From Symsagittifera roscoffensis (taxonomy: Eukaryota > Xenacoelomorpha > Acoela > Convolutidae), in contig NC_087068.1 of NCBI RefSeq assembly GCF_963678635.1, positions 16,495,872-16,559,871 on the forward strand: a stretch of DNA of 64,000 nt, written 5' to 3'. Positions 33,479 to 44,808 of the stretch are shown in pieces; position 1 is the first letter of the stretch; each line of letters opens with the position of its first letter. Both the position numbers and the translations under genes were made by a program. A model generated the notes under the pieces. It made no database searches, had not been told where the DNA came from, and worked only from the letters and a program-made list of their open reading frames with translations.

Positions 33479-36400
33479 ATGATATATTTCAGACGCAATT
33501 GAGAGAAATGGAGCAGGAGTCGAGGGCGACCAGTTCTCTGGCTCGGACCAGTTCAACGACCAGAGGAAGCAGAATAAGGGCAATCGTGCCCGAGTCCCTC
33601 GTCAACCGCCTAGGGCCCTTGGCAATGGAGACGGTTGTAGCCGCACCCACCGCTCCTAGCTCAAACGTGAGAGAGAGGCTGGGGACTGCTCCTCCTCCCA
33701 GAATACAACCGCTTGAAAGCCGACTCGGCAGATCAGTGGTTCAGAACAGAAATAACTCCCAGACCGTGTCTAGGAGGAATGATCCACCTGCCACGGCGAA
33801 CCCTGCTCCAGCAGCAGGATCGTCTACGAGCGCCGTGCCTGCGGAAGGAGTTGAACCAGGCAGCCTGCTGCTTTGGAATCGATCAGACCCTAGTCATTGG
33901 GGGCAGTATAAGACGGACAGGTCCACGAAGCTGAACATGAATACCCTGACGTGTCGGGAGGACGCGATGAGAATGGTTGGCGGAGAAAGGCCCACGGTGT
34001 CGCGATTGTATCGGATACCAGGCGTGGATTGGCTGCTAGCAGAACAGGAGCAGTTCGGCTCTACGACTACGCTCCGACATGCAGACTTGAACGGGTTGCC
34101 TCAGGACAATACCTTTCGACCTTTGAACACACGATCCCTTACGGACGTCCGACAGAGAGCCCGGGAATTGACGCCACCTGCTCGAAGGGGCAAGTTTCAG
34201 GCAGAAAATAAGCCCAATAACAAGCATCATAAGATGTACAGGCAGTTCGCTAAACCACCCGGTCAGACGCCTGGCGAGTATTCAAGGGACTACCCCAGAA
34301 CGACTACGGTAGTTGGAGATGAACAGAGATATGGGAAACTGAAGGCCCCAATAGGCGATGGCCTGTTCGCTGCTTACGATCCCTTAGAGATGAAAGCCGC
34401 AGAGTATCTGATCATGGCCAGTTCCGATTATCTCTACACGCCCCGTTCCATCTTTTGGCCCGACGTGATTTTCTTGACGGCACCTAAGTTGAACTGGGGA
34501 CAAGCAATCGGCATGATGATAAGTGTGCGAAGGGTGGTCAGTATGGAGCCGCAGGTAATAGTGGTTGCAGGCTCAAATGATCATCTGCAAAGCAGGGGCT
34601 TATTGTCACGTCTGACGGATGGGTCGATCCCGAGTAACGAGGTTATAGGGGAGTCGATAATGACACTGCTCTCGGCGATGGCTGAGGTAGAGGCAGCAGC
34701 AAGACAACGCTTCACCATGAATGTGGTGAAGGTCATCTTTGTATTGTCACCAGGGTACGCTGCATTACCAGAACCCCTCCAATTTGTATATACAATGGTC
34801 ACAACAATAGCAGAGGGGAGGTTCAATGTGATAATTCCTGCCCCAAACAGAGTAGTGGACCCGGACAATTACTACCCGTCCCGATCTGAGCTTCCCGCCG
34901 TTTGGGCTGACATTTCGAATGCCATACAGGGGCTCAGAGATTGTAGCACAACTCGGTTGGTGCTAGATGAAGTTCTGGGGTTGGAGCTGTCCAACTTTGC
35001 CAGATTGCTGAAACTAAGACCAGGGGTGGGCGACGATCATCTGTTAGTACAACAGGTGGCTGATGATCTCTGGTTCAGACAGATGGATCAGGCCGAGAAT
35101 GAGCAGGGCAGGATAGTCAGGAAGAACATGACATCAGCGGAAGAAGATCTCATGGCAATGGCTTTGCGCACGAAGCCGCACAATAACGTATGGTTGTACT
35201 TGTCACCAAGGCTGTGCACCTTGGGTGAGGACGCGTTCGAGCATGCGCCGGCAGTGATAAAGGAGATACATGTGTATCTGAAAAATTTGTTTGATGCCCG
35301 GGAGTTAGCTGGGGGCATGATGTTGAAGCTGATGCAGGACGTAAACACGATGTCACTGGACAAGTTCCAAGCTGACGTGCTAGCCACGAGGGCACAGTAC
35401 GAACGATCGGATGCTATCTTGGGTGGAATGGGAGTGGGATGGACGCCATCCTTCCTGTCGACGTGCTATCCTAGGGCATCCCGGAACTTGATCGCGAGTT
35501 TTGTGAGAGACATCAGGAAGTTATCGATTGGCCTGGTGTTAGCCTTATACGTGACATTTGGTCACGAAAATTTCGTGAAGGGGCCGGCGAATCTCTTCAC
35601 CCAAGCGTTGGCAGATTTGAGATTGGATGGACTCCTGACCCTGATTGCCATGACCTACGGTCGACTGGGTGATTTGCTTGTGCTGTTACGTTACCCTGAA
35701 CAACTACAGGGACCCAGTCGTGAGTTCAATGCACAGTTGGAAACCGCCTCGCTCAAGAAGATGAAAGACTGGAGGACTCTCCTGCTCCAATATCTTTTAC
35801 AGCAGAACAGAAGCGTCACGGGAGAAGATAAGGTGGCGACGAATGCGGGCGAGAGTAAGCAGTATTGTGGCATGCCCTTACTGACGGACTTAGCTGTCAT
35901 GATGCGGATTGATCCGTTGGCTCTGGTCCACGGACTGCGGGAATTCGTCACAGTGGTGTATGGACCGGTGATGTCTTTTGCGTTCCCGGATGTACAAGTT
36001 AAGTCGTACAGGAATTCAGTGTTGTACGTCAACCTGGTCTCAGTCGTGGACTGTTCCGTACTGAACTGGGTAGAACAGAGTGAGTTCAGAGGGCTGGCCA
36101 GTGACGATAGGCTGTTCGGAAGAATAGCGGAGCCAGGTTGGATGTTGATGGATTTCAACAACCACTTCAAATGCCGAATGGGCCGTGAGGAACTTTCTCA
36201 TATCCAGTTCAACCCGAAGCTTTGGTACTTAAGACCAGTAGTAAAGGATACGGGAGCGGCTATGGGAGTGCCACTCTTACCAGAGGCCTATGCACACGCC
36301 AAAGAGAACCAGCAAGCGTGGCTTTCTGGGTCCAGGCCGCTGCCGGACCAATGCCCTCGATATCCACCGAGCAGCTCGTGACGCAGAGAAGAGAATGTTG

Positions 36401-37030
36401 AGGTGGAGTGAAGGGATGGAGCCGCGCTTCATCGGCTGGAATGTGGCAGCCGCGCACACTTTCGACTTCTCATTTCCTGATGCTTGGAGTAGGAAAAAGA
36501 TCAAGGCACTACCTTCCCGGAGACCAGAGGTCTCGGCCGAAATGTGGAACGAAGTGTATTCTCCCACGGATGACTTATCAAGACTGAAGTGGTCAGGAGA
36601 AGTGAAAGTAGTGATGATGGAAGTAGCAAAGGAGAGCAGAGGGGGCTCATATATAACGATAGAGGACCTAGCACCACATGGCGAGGAGTCTGTAGAATTC
36701 CTGGTGAATGATGAGTTGTTTTATCATGCAGGAGACATGACCGTCCCGGCTCGGCCGGACTCGGGCACTGACTCACGACAAGGACTTTCAGGACCCAGGC
36801 CGAAACCTGATGCAGGTGATGATGATTTGATGGATCATGACGACAACGATACCGAGGGAAAGACGGGAAAACCGGGTGAGACGGATCTGGGAGCGTTAGA
36901 GAGAGACTTGCTAGAATACCGGTTTAGTGAAGACGACGATGGGGAAGTCGATGGGAGTCTATTGCTAATGACGCCACATCGTCTTTCATGTCCCCTACAA
37001 AGGAGGCGTCGGCCGACTTATCCCCGATAG
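33475..37030 (+). pseudogene. Element B module 3: large protein with a possible second SGNH-like domain
   Basis: More than 1,100 codons. After a low-complexity N-terminus, a block with IPGVDWLLAEQEQF is shared with A and C. The middle has EYLIMASSDYLY (near 34400), VIVVAGSNDHL (34570-34584) and VGDDHLL (35029-35040), which could be a degenerate SGNH-like domain with Ser, GxND-like and DxxH-like blocks. The helical C-terminal half contains LRLDGLLTLIAMTYG, YLLQQNRSVTGED and FVTVVYGPVMSFAFPDV, with no known domain. An acidic tail ends the module. No membrane segment seen. Part of a broken element. Confidence 0.68.
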
Positions 37031-40000
37031 ACCCAATAAGCCAGGCGAGAGAGTGCCAAAGCAGGGATCCGCAGAGATTGCTCCATGAGTCACCAAGGAG
37101 GAGAAAAATTGAAGAATCAATGAGGGTATCCTTCCTGAGCACGCTGCCGGAAGAGGAATGGGAGAGATATCAAAGTGAGTTAGAAGGCAAGACAGGGACA
37201 ACCTGGAGCCGAGTTAATTTCATGGAAAGATCATGGGACGTGATACGACGATATGGGACGCAGTCCATAATGAAGGTGGGATTGAACCAACCCATCATGC
37301 GTGAGGTCTTGGAGAAAATAGTGAACTCCATGGAGTCGGATGTTCTGACCGAGTCAGTAACAGAGGACAGTGCCGATGATCAGCAGGTTGCAAAGAAATT
37401 ACCTGTCAGACGAGCCAGGAAGGGGCTGAAGCGACTAAAAGGGAAAACAGGAAGTCGAGCCATGAACCCGAGAGTGGTGAAGTCGAGAGCCAGCGCAGTG
37501 GTGACCTCTCTAACGAGCGCAGGTCGTTCAGGCGAGAGCGGGCAAGGAGATAGTGCAACGCTGACAGGGGGAGAAAAAGAGAATCTGATACCCCCTATGC
37601 TCTTGGCTGGTCTGACCACGACTGCCGTAAGATCAAAGAAAACAACACGAACCCTGGCAGACACTAAATTAGAGATGGAGATCATCAGTCAATGTGGATC
37701 TGGAGGACTTGAAGATTACAGGCCCTCGCGGACCAACATAGCCAAGTTGAAGCTGGAAGGACAACTCGACGTGGTCGAGTACAGTCGAGTTACTGTGCCA
37801 GCATCAGTCCACATGGGAGATCCAGCTTGAGGTTATGTGGAAATGTTGAAAGCGAGAAACTCCGCGAGAGGGCACCTGATGGCTTGGAGCGAGAAGCGAG
37901 CCATGCAGGAACATCTGAAAGAGCTCACGGAAAATTCGAACTTAAATCGAAAAGAATACGGCACGGTAATGTCCTCTGAAGCGAACGAAGTCGGATTGGA
38001 AAAATTGCTGGAAATCTAATGGAGGGCGGCCCTCCAGAGATACTTCGACGAGGCGATGCATGCACCTGCCACAGTGGCGGCATACCTGGCTCATCCTTGC
38101 GTGAGAACTGATCTGCAAGTACGGTTGGCTTGGTGCTTGATGGGCATCAAGAGAGCGGAGTATGAAGCCAGTAGTGATTCGAAATCACGGGAACAGGAAC
38201 TGGAGTTGATGGAAGCTCTGCGAGCGTTGATTTCGAAAGACGATTCTGCGATAGCATGGGCTAAGCGTAAGGATGCCCTTTGCTTTGTCAGGTTCGTGGT
38301 GGATCGTATCCCCACTCCTGTTTTGGGAGAATGCATAAAGATCATTCGGCAAAAGGGAGTTGATTGTGAAAGGAACTTCCTTAGGGCACTCCTGGAACTA
38401 TACCAGGACATGCAATTGACTGTGCCAAACAAGGAGTCGAATGACATGGAAAGCTATCGCAAGTTGGAAGAGGTGAGAAGATATTCCAACAAAGAATTGA
38501 AAGTGAGCCGGGAGTTGATTGAAGCGGTCAGAGGACAAAAAGAGTTTGCAACACTAGGGAAACTAAGGTCATTCCAATATGTGTCTGGCATACCGGGGAT
38601 GGCGTATAATCCCTTTGTGAATGAAGAAGCCAGGGAAGCGTACTTCGACTATGAGCAAGTCATAGTACTCAATTTCTGGGTTGAACGTATTAAAGAAACT
38701 GGGATGCTGATGGTGGAACAACCCAGGCTGGGAATTATTTTGGAAGAACGAGTGGTCGAACCCTCGGTTCCCGAGCTAAAGGGGCAAGTGAGTTTTGATT
38801 GTGGTTCTTGGGACGGTCCCTTGAAAACCAGTCTAGTGACGATGTGGGAACTCATGAAACCTTCTTGGTGCCCTCATCCTAATGCCGGTTTAATCTGGGA
38901 CATGACGGCGGATATCACGTTAGACCTAGATGATGACGCGAGCTTACATGATCTGGCCATGATACATCATCTGCTGGCCATGAGATTGACGAAGCGGAAG
39001 AGCAACCCATCCACGGAGCTGTCCGAGGAAGGTCCATCGAGTAATTGGTTGAAGCAAGGCACATGCTTGGCTCAACACAGTGGGATGGAAGGACATGTTT
39101 GTAACCTGGGACACTGCCTGGTTACGCTGAGCGAGCAGCATCGGCAACTGGCACGATTGTACGGAAGACTGAGCATGTCGGATAAAAGTGGTATGGAGTT
39201 GGTCGCGGACTGTCATGGGGTGACGGACGTAAATTTGATCACAGCCTTGGGATTTTGCAGCATGACGAGTTCGATTGAATCGCTTGAGCGCCTGGAGCGT
39301 GCCCATGAGCTAGTGACGTCCCTCAGCGTGGAAGTATTCCCTGGAGCATTGCAGACAGAGCAGAAGATCGGAGGCTGGAGAGAAGCTCTGGAGAACGAGA
39401 TGAATCTGAAAGATAGTGAGGCCTATCATAAACCGACTGGTTCAAAGTATCTGGTGGGTTCAAGCTCCGCACCATATTGCAGTAGTAGATATCCTACACA
39501 CATGGTGGTGATGGATGCGAGGACACAGCAGGTGTTGATTGATCAACTTTTCTCTGTGCCAAAGTGCGTGAGGTTGGCCAGGATGTCGGAGAGGTCACAT
39601 GATTTGTTGGCAAAGATCTTTCGGGCAGTCCCGAAGAGATCTGAAGGCGAGTTGCAAGATGTGGTGGGTGAAGAGTTTCTGAGATTGAGTGAAGGCAATG
39701 TGAGTGAGTTCCAGAAACAGAAAGCGAGTGGAGCCTTACCCACTGAATTCCCCACAATAGAAGAAAAAGACGACTTACACAGAATTCTGATGGAGGTGGA
39801 ACCGTTGCTGGGAGCCTCAGGGTATCGGACCCGAAGGAACATAGTGAGAACCCATGGGGAGTATCCTTGCCACTGCTTGGCGCAGACGTTGTGGTACCCT
39901 AAACGCGGGAATCTAATGCTAGTATGGGACGTGGAGGAGTTGTACTCTACGGGGTTGCCCGCTCAGAATCAACAGGTGTCAATCGTGGTGGTTAGTTCCA

Positions 40001-40602
40001 TGCTGGCAGTGAGATGGCTGGAGGCTAACGCGGACACAAATGAGCAGGAGACGGCCGTGCCGACTCCTGAGCAGCTGAGCAACGTGAAGATGAGTCGTGA
40101 ATTGGATCTTTTCAGAACCACCTGCAAGGTTCTGAGGATACCTAAAGCCATTGAAAGAATATGGTCAAGGCAAAGATTGATGCCTTGGTTCCGTGCAGTG
40201 ATGACATCATGGATGTATGAACGCGCGAAGCGTCACATGTCGAGGAACACGGAAGCCTATCAATCTTTCCAGCTAGATATAGGACCAGGAGCCTATAAGA
40301 GAGCATTCTTGACGCACAGAAACGCGGTCACCACAGCGGTGAAGCGGGTAGCTGGAGCGCCTTGTGTTACTGAAGATGAGAAGAAAGAGGTCTTAAGAGC
40401 TGACCTAGAACGAAACGTGAGCCTATGTCTTCACAAGAGCTTTTGCAGGAACCGGGAGCAGAAGGTGAATGTGGACTTGCTACCTTGTTGCAAACCGAGG
40501 CTGTTGGAGCAGGAGAGTTGGGGCACGGCCCGCATTTCCATGGACATGCTGGAGAAAGTGTTGGAAGACAGCGAAGATCAAGATGGAGAAGTGATGGAAT
40601 GA
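36988..40602 (+). pseudogene. Element B module 4: unknown protein with Cys/His clusters
   Basis: About 1,200 codons in all. N-terminal block: ESPRRRKIEESM and FLSTLPEEEWERY. Middle: RKDALCFVRFVVDRIPTP, CLAQHSGMEGHVCNLGHC (Cys/His cluster near 39065-39118) and ADCHGVTDVNLITALGF. C-terminal: VPKCVRLARMSERSHDLL, YPCHCLAQTLWYPKRGNLML (near 39860), MPWFRAVMTSWMYERAKRHM and LTHRNAVTTAVKRV, then LLPCCKPRL. The Cys/His clusters could bind metal. It is not similar to any family known to me. Conserved in A and, in a shorter version, in C. Part of a broken element. Confidence 0.7.
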
Positions 40603-41336
40603 AGATGACCAAAGAAGAGAAGAGAAGGAGAAAAAACTTGATTGTCTTTGTGTGCTAAAACTTAAACCAATCAACCAAGTTTTGATTATTGAACTTGTGA
40701 AACTTTCTGTTTTGATTTAGTTTGGTCAAACCAGACTTTGAAAATGTTGCAATTGTTAAAATTGTTGAAATCGTTGATTTTAGTTATGGCTATTTATGTA
40801 TGTATATGAGGAATCTAGGTGAGTATATTTACCTATTTATTCACGACTGAAGTTTTTAACCTGTGTAAGACACAAATTCACTGTGTGGCGACATGGTAAG
40901 TTTGAGTAAACTCGCTCGGGAAGGGTGGGTAACTCAATAACTTTCCTAGCCACAGAGTTTCTTAGTTTTAATATTGAAAGGACCGCATAAATAAATGATT
41001 ATACTTGGTGAGTAATGTTAAGTTAATTTTAACGCGTGCGTGGCCGTGCCACGTCCCACTTTTTAATCACAAAGAGCGAAAAGAAGTTTTATGGCAAGAC
41101 GACGGAAGTAGTCAGAAAAGAAATTTTATCTAGGACACTCCTCATGGTGCAAATTTTGTGAAAATGTTGAAAGGCAGTGAGATGTAGTACGATGCTATTT
41201 GTGAACACGTAGTGAGTTGAGGTGGGGTAGATAAATTTCATTTTCTAATGCGATTTGTAAGATTGATTACAGAAAACTGGATAACTACTTGACGATAACC
41301 CGGTGTTATGCGATCAATAGGGACATTGATGGGGAC
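40603..41336 (+). other. Element B 3' UTR
   Basis: AT-rich, non-coding. It shares TGTGGCGACATGG (near 40884) and GAGTTTCTTAGTTTTA (near 40955) with element A. GTGGC (40885-40889) can pair with GCCAC (40949-40953); in A the equivalents are GTGGT and ACCAC, a compensatory pair change. Confidence 0.65.
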
Positions 41337-41349
41337 TGTCCGGGGAGTA
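41337..41349 (+). promoter_or_regulatory. Element B polypurine tract
   Basis: TGTCCGGGGAGTA ends right before the TGTGCC start of the 3' LTR; identical to element A's tract. Confidence 0.75.
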
Positions 41350-41793
41350 TGTGCCATTCTGCCAGATGGCACAGCACAACCTTCCGGCGACGTAAAAAAG
41401 AACGACTAAAGGCCTTATTGACGAAAAAGTATTGCGAAGGAGGGTCGGAATATTCTAGAATTTTTATTTTTAAAATTTCGATTGGAAGAAGAATATTTCT
41501 CAGAAATACGAAAAACGGCCATTTTGACTGAAAAAGTGACGAAATAGAGAACAACGACAGATATTGTGAAAAACAGTCGTACCAGAGACGGAAAATACGC
41601 AGCCTCTTATCGTGGCAACAACGCACGATAAGACACTTGTCAACAGATATTGGTGGAGAAGGAGGCTTCAGTGGGGGAAGAAATACACCACGGAACCCTC
41701 CCGGGACACAAATTAGAGGAGATAAGAGCGTTATCTCAGGAATATTACGGGAGCGGAGGCTTGGTCCCCCAGAGACTGTTCTATGTGAAGGGA
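41350..41793 (+). repeat. Element B 3' LTR, first 444 bp, interrupted by element C
   Basis: It matches 17838-18273 at about 98% by eye. At its right edge the sequence passes directly into TGTAACATTCG, the terminal sequence of element C's LTR. The rest of B's LTR is expected beyond the far end of C, outside the window. Confidence 0.85.
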
Positions 41794-42703
41794 TGTAACA
41801 TTCGTCTACTGCAGTCACACATGAGGCTTAAGAAAAATAGGCCCTATAACTATTGGCTCAAGAGTCAGGGACACTATCTCTTGTGTTTTTCTACCTCAAA
41901 TCAGTCGGAGCCAATTCGTTTCGTTTGTGACATGAGACTACGACTCGTTACAGCTTAAAGGCTACTACTAAAATATCCCCCCAGTCTAGAATTAAGAACG
42001 TCCTCATACTTAGGTCTCTAGATACCCAAAAAACATGAACGCCGTTAAAAACCGGGTTGGAACAATCCGTTAAGTTATTTTTTATTAGACAGTGGAACTT
42101 TGATCCATTTCAGATGGATCAACCTAAAACTCGCCTTACCTCAACATAACAATTATAAAACACACTCTAGAAATTTAAATTAGTACTCACATTGTAGCAC
42201 GCTCAAGAAAGGGAAGTACTTCAGTCGGTAATTAACTCGAGAATTAAATAATATAACTAAAATGAGTTTAATGTTTGTCAGTTTTAACAACAAGAACAAG
42301 TTTGTACTCTAGACTATAGTTTCTCGTGAACCATTGGGACACTCAAGCTGTCCACCTTTCCACCGAAGGTTCACTCTAGTCCAGTTCAGAATAATACTCC
42401 AGTCAAGTCACAATAATCCAGTTCGTGGGAATACGCTTCTTTCTGTTTCGAATGGGACAGCTCTACTCTAGATTATTACTGTGACGGAAATTGCGAATAG
42501 CAATTTCCTACTGATTTATCTTGCAACTTTCCCGCGATTGTCACTCGATTGTTCTGACTTCTCTTTTTTGACTTTCAGTTATCGCGAGAAAATCGTGCAT
42601 GACAGGCTCCATTCGAATTTTTGAAAAATTAAATTTCACCCAAAATTAAGTGTTTTTTTTTCTTCTCTCAAGAACAAACTTCCAAATATGACCGACTGGC
42701 ACA
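41794..42703 (-). repeat. Element C 3' LTR (910 bp)
   Basis: Read on the minus strand it starts TGTGCCAGTCGGTC and ends GACGAATGTTACA, the same ends as in A and B. It contains the hairpin TTGATCCAT-TTCAG-ATGGATCAA (42100-42122, plus-strand reading). The interior is clearly different from the other two LTRs. Confidence 0.85.
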
Positions 42704-42720
42704 TACTCCCCGGACTCGAG
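42704..42720 (-). promoter_or_regulatory. Element C polypurine tract
   Basis: The minus strand reads CTCGAGTCCGGGGAGTA immediately before the LTR start; the core TCCGGGGAGTA is shared with A and B. Confidence 0.72.
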
Positions 42721-43132
42721 ATCGATGTACTCATCGCGTGCTGTCGTCTGCCAGTGAGGCCCAGAAAATCAAGTGTTGCTCAAGGTACAGTGCCAGTGGT
42801 CATTTACAGAAGTTCGCAGCAGACTTAAGCTTATCTACACCCCAAAATTCACGGCCATGTAAAATTTTCACACTATCGCTAAACAGCAATCAAAATCTGC
42901 ACACACCTGCACTCTTGAATTCTTGCTTTTTAAGCCAATCATTTAAAATTTCTTTTGTCCCATTCAATCAGGAAATTGTCATGCAGCATTTTGATTTATA
43001 CAGTAAATATAGTATATTAATAACAATAATTTGATTCGTTAAAATTTCTTTTTCGTGAATCCAAGTTTCACCCGGATCCACACTCAAGCCCCCCTTCCCT
43101 CTCAAGACTCAAGATCCATTCGAACCATCCAC
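42721..43132 (-). other. Element C 3' UTR
   Basis: About 410 bp without a coding region, shorter than in A and B. Several CTCAAG words occur near 42778 and 43082-43111. No other feature recognised. Confidence 0.6.
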
Positions 43133-44808
43133 TCAGCTCGTACTCTTCGCCTTGGAGGTGCCACACCCTGAAGTACTTGATACGGCAAACTGTCTCAACA
43201 GTTCTTCTTCATCATCGGAGCTAATCACGATTTCCTCCCAAGCCTTCAGCTGTTCATAGGATCGCATCCATTCTCTTTGCTCCTGCAACCTCTTTGCCTG
43301 GTTGGGTAGTGCCTTCACCCTAGATTCCCGGTTCAAGCAAAAGGAGTTGTGCAAGCTCAAGCTCACGTTCTTCACCAGGTCCTCCTCTAGTATCGATTCC
43401 CTCGCTTTGGTATTGTCTCTAGACATTTTACCCACTCTCTTCCATCCTGTCGTCGTGATCGCGTTTCGATGGGTTAGCAGGGGTCTCTTGAAAGCTTCCG
43501 GTCCAATCTCGGCCTGGAACTGTCGATACTCCTTTTGATGCTTTCTCATGTGATTTTTCGTTGTCATGTACAACCAAGACGTCAGCGTCGCCCGAAACCA
43601 TGGAAAGTACCTCAAACGGCTCCATATGTGTCTGACTTCCGTAGGTATGGCGAATACTTTGCACGCAGTCTCAAACAACTCGAGTCTCCTGCTGTAGTCT
43701 ATCGCGTATATTGACTCAGCCGTTGGCGTCGTTGCTTCCCGATACTTCGTTATATTCTCTTCTATCCATCTCAGAGCCAACATCGTATTCACTACTAAGA
43801 GCGTCACCTTCTGCCGGTGATCCGGTAGTCCGATCGACCGAATTTCTTCCATATCCCACACCAGGCAAAGGTTCTTGTGATCTGGATACCACACCGTTTG
43901 TGCCAAACAGTGGCATGGGCATTCTCCATGGGTGATCTCAATGCTCCTGAGGTTACGCTCCCCCGAGGCTTCCAAGAGAGGCTCAAGCTCCATCATTTTC
44001 TCATGCATCGTGTCGTTATCTTCCAGGTTTGGAGCACTTCTAGCTTTTTGCTTCCCAACTTCAGCCTATCATACGAGGTCAATGTCTCCAACTCTATTCC
44101 CACCAGACTCCAGTTGAACATTAATTGTCCTGCAGTCCTAACGAAGGGATTCGCCATTAATGGTGGTGCTGATGAGGATGTCCTCATTGCTTCTTCAAAA
44201 TGATCCTTCAACAAGTTCTGCCAGGATCTCTTCAGCTGATTCGCCATTTCTATTTTATTAACCTCGGCCTTTTGCTGGGTGGCCCAATTGCGTCGCTTGC
44301 GAGCTACTCCACTGTCCAATTTCTTCAAGCAGTCCTCCATTTCCTTCAATGTCTCGAGGGCCACCCACCACGTCCGGGAGGTGTTCCTCGTCTTGTTCCT
44401 CTCCAATGGATCACTCGTCACTTGCTTGCCCGTGGCCTGGTGTGCCTTCGAGATCCATTCTTTGCCGACATCCACTTCCCATGTCTGTCCGTTCGTTGAA
44501 CCTCTCTTTACGTTTATCTTCTGAGGCTTGAAGTCTTCCTCCGATGTCGAACTGGTGGAAACCTCTATTTCCCTCTCTACTTCAAGTGGTCTTCTGAGCT
44601 CCGAGCTGCTCTTGTATGCCGCCGTCTTGCATCGAGCCAAAACCATGGGCGCCGTCTCTCTCAAGTTTCCTTCCGAAACAGCATCCACTGAAGGACTACC
44701 CAATCCCTCCACTTCTCTCTTCCTCTTGCGGGTCTTCACATCTCTGCTTGAGGGTGTTGTGGCTATCATCACTGATTCGACCTCTCTGTCTACCCCCAAT
44801 CCTTCCAA
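43133..44808 (-). pseudogene. Element C module 4: unknown protein, shorter than in A and B
   Basis: The N-terminal block carries a basic KTRKRKREVEG stretch (possible nuclear signal) and the helical KRSWQNLLKDHFEEAMR, which matches the block before HAPVAVPYVRTELQ-type sequence in A. The C-terminal block has CPCHCLAQTVWYPDHKNLCLVWD, YFPWFRATLTSWLYMTTKNHM and LTHRNAITTTGWKRV, matching module 4 of A and B. Its start overlaps the end of module 3 by 19 nt. Function unknown. Part of a broken element. Confidence 0.66.

Larger units (their letters stand above)
17838..41793 (+). mobile_element. Element B: giant Ty3/gypsy-like LTR retrotransposon
   Basis: Seen in order: 5' LTR, primer-binding-site candidate, 3.25-kb leader, gag, protease, RT, RNase H, integrase, macrodomain-like domain, modules 2-4, 3' UTR, polypurine tract and the first 444 bp of the 3' LTR. 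The 3' LTR is interrupted by element C. Allowing for the missing LTR part, the element is about 24.4 kb, several times the usual 5-8 kb of Ty3/gypsy elements. The two LTRs differ at about 8 of 440 comparable positions by eye (about 98% identity), so the insertion is fairly recent. The copy is broken, with roughly ten breaks. Confidence 0.93.
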
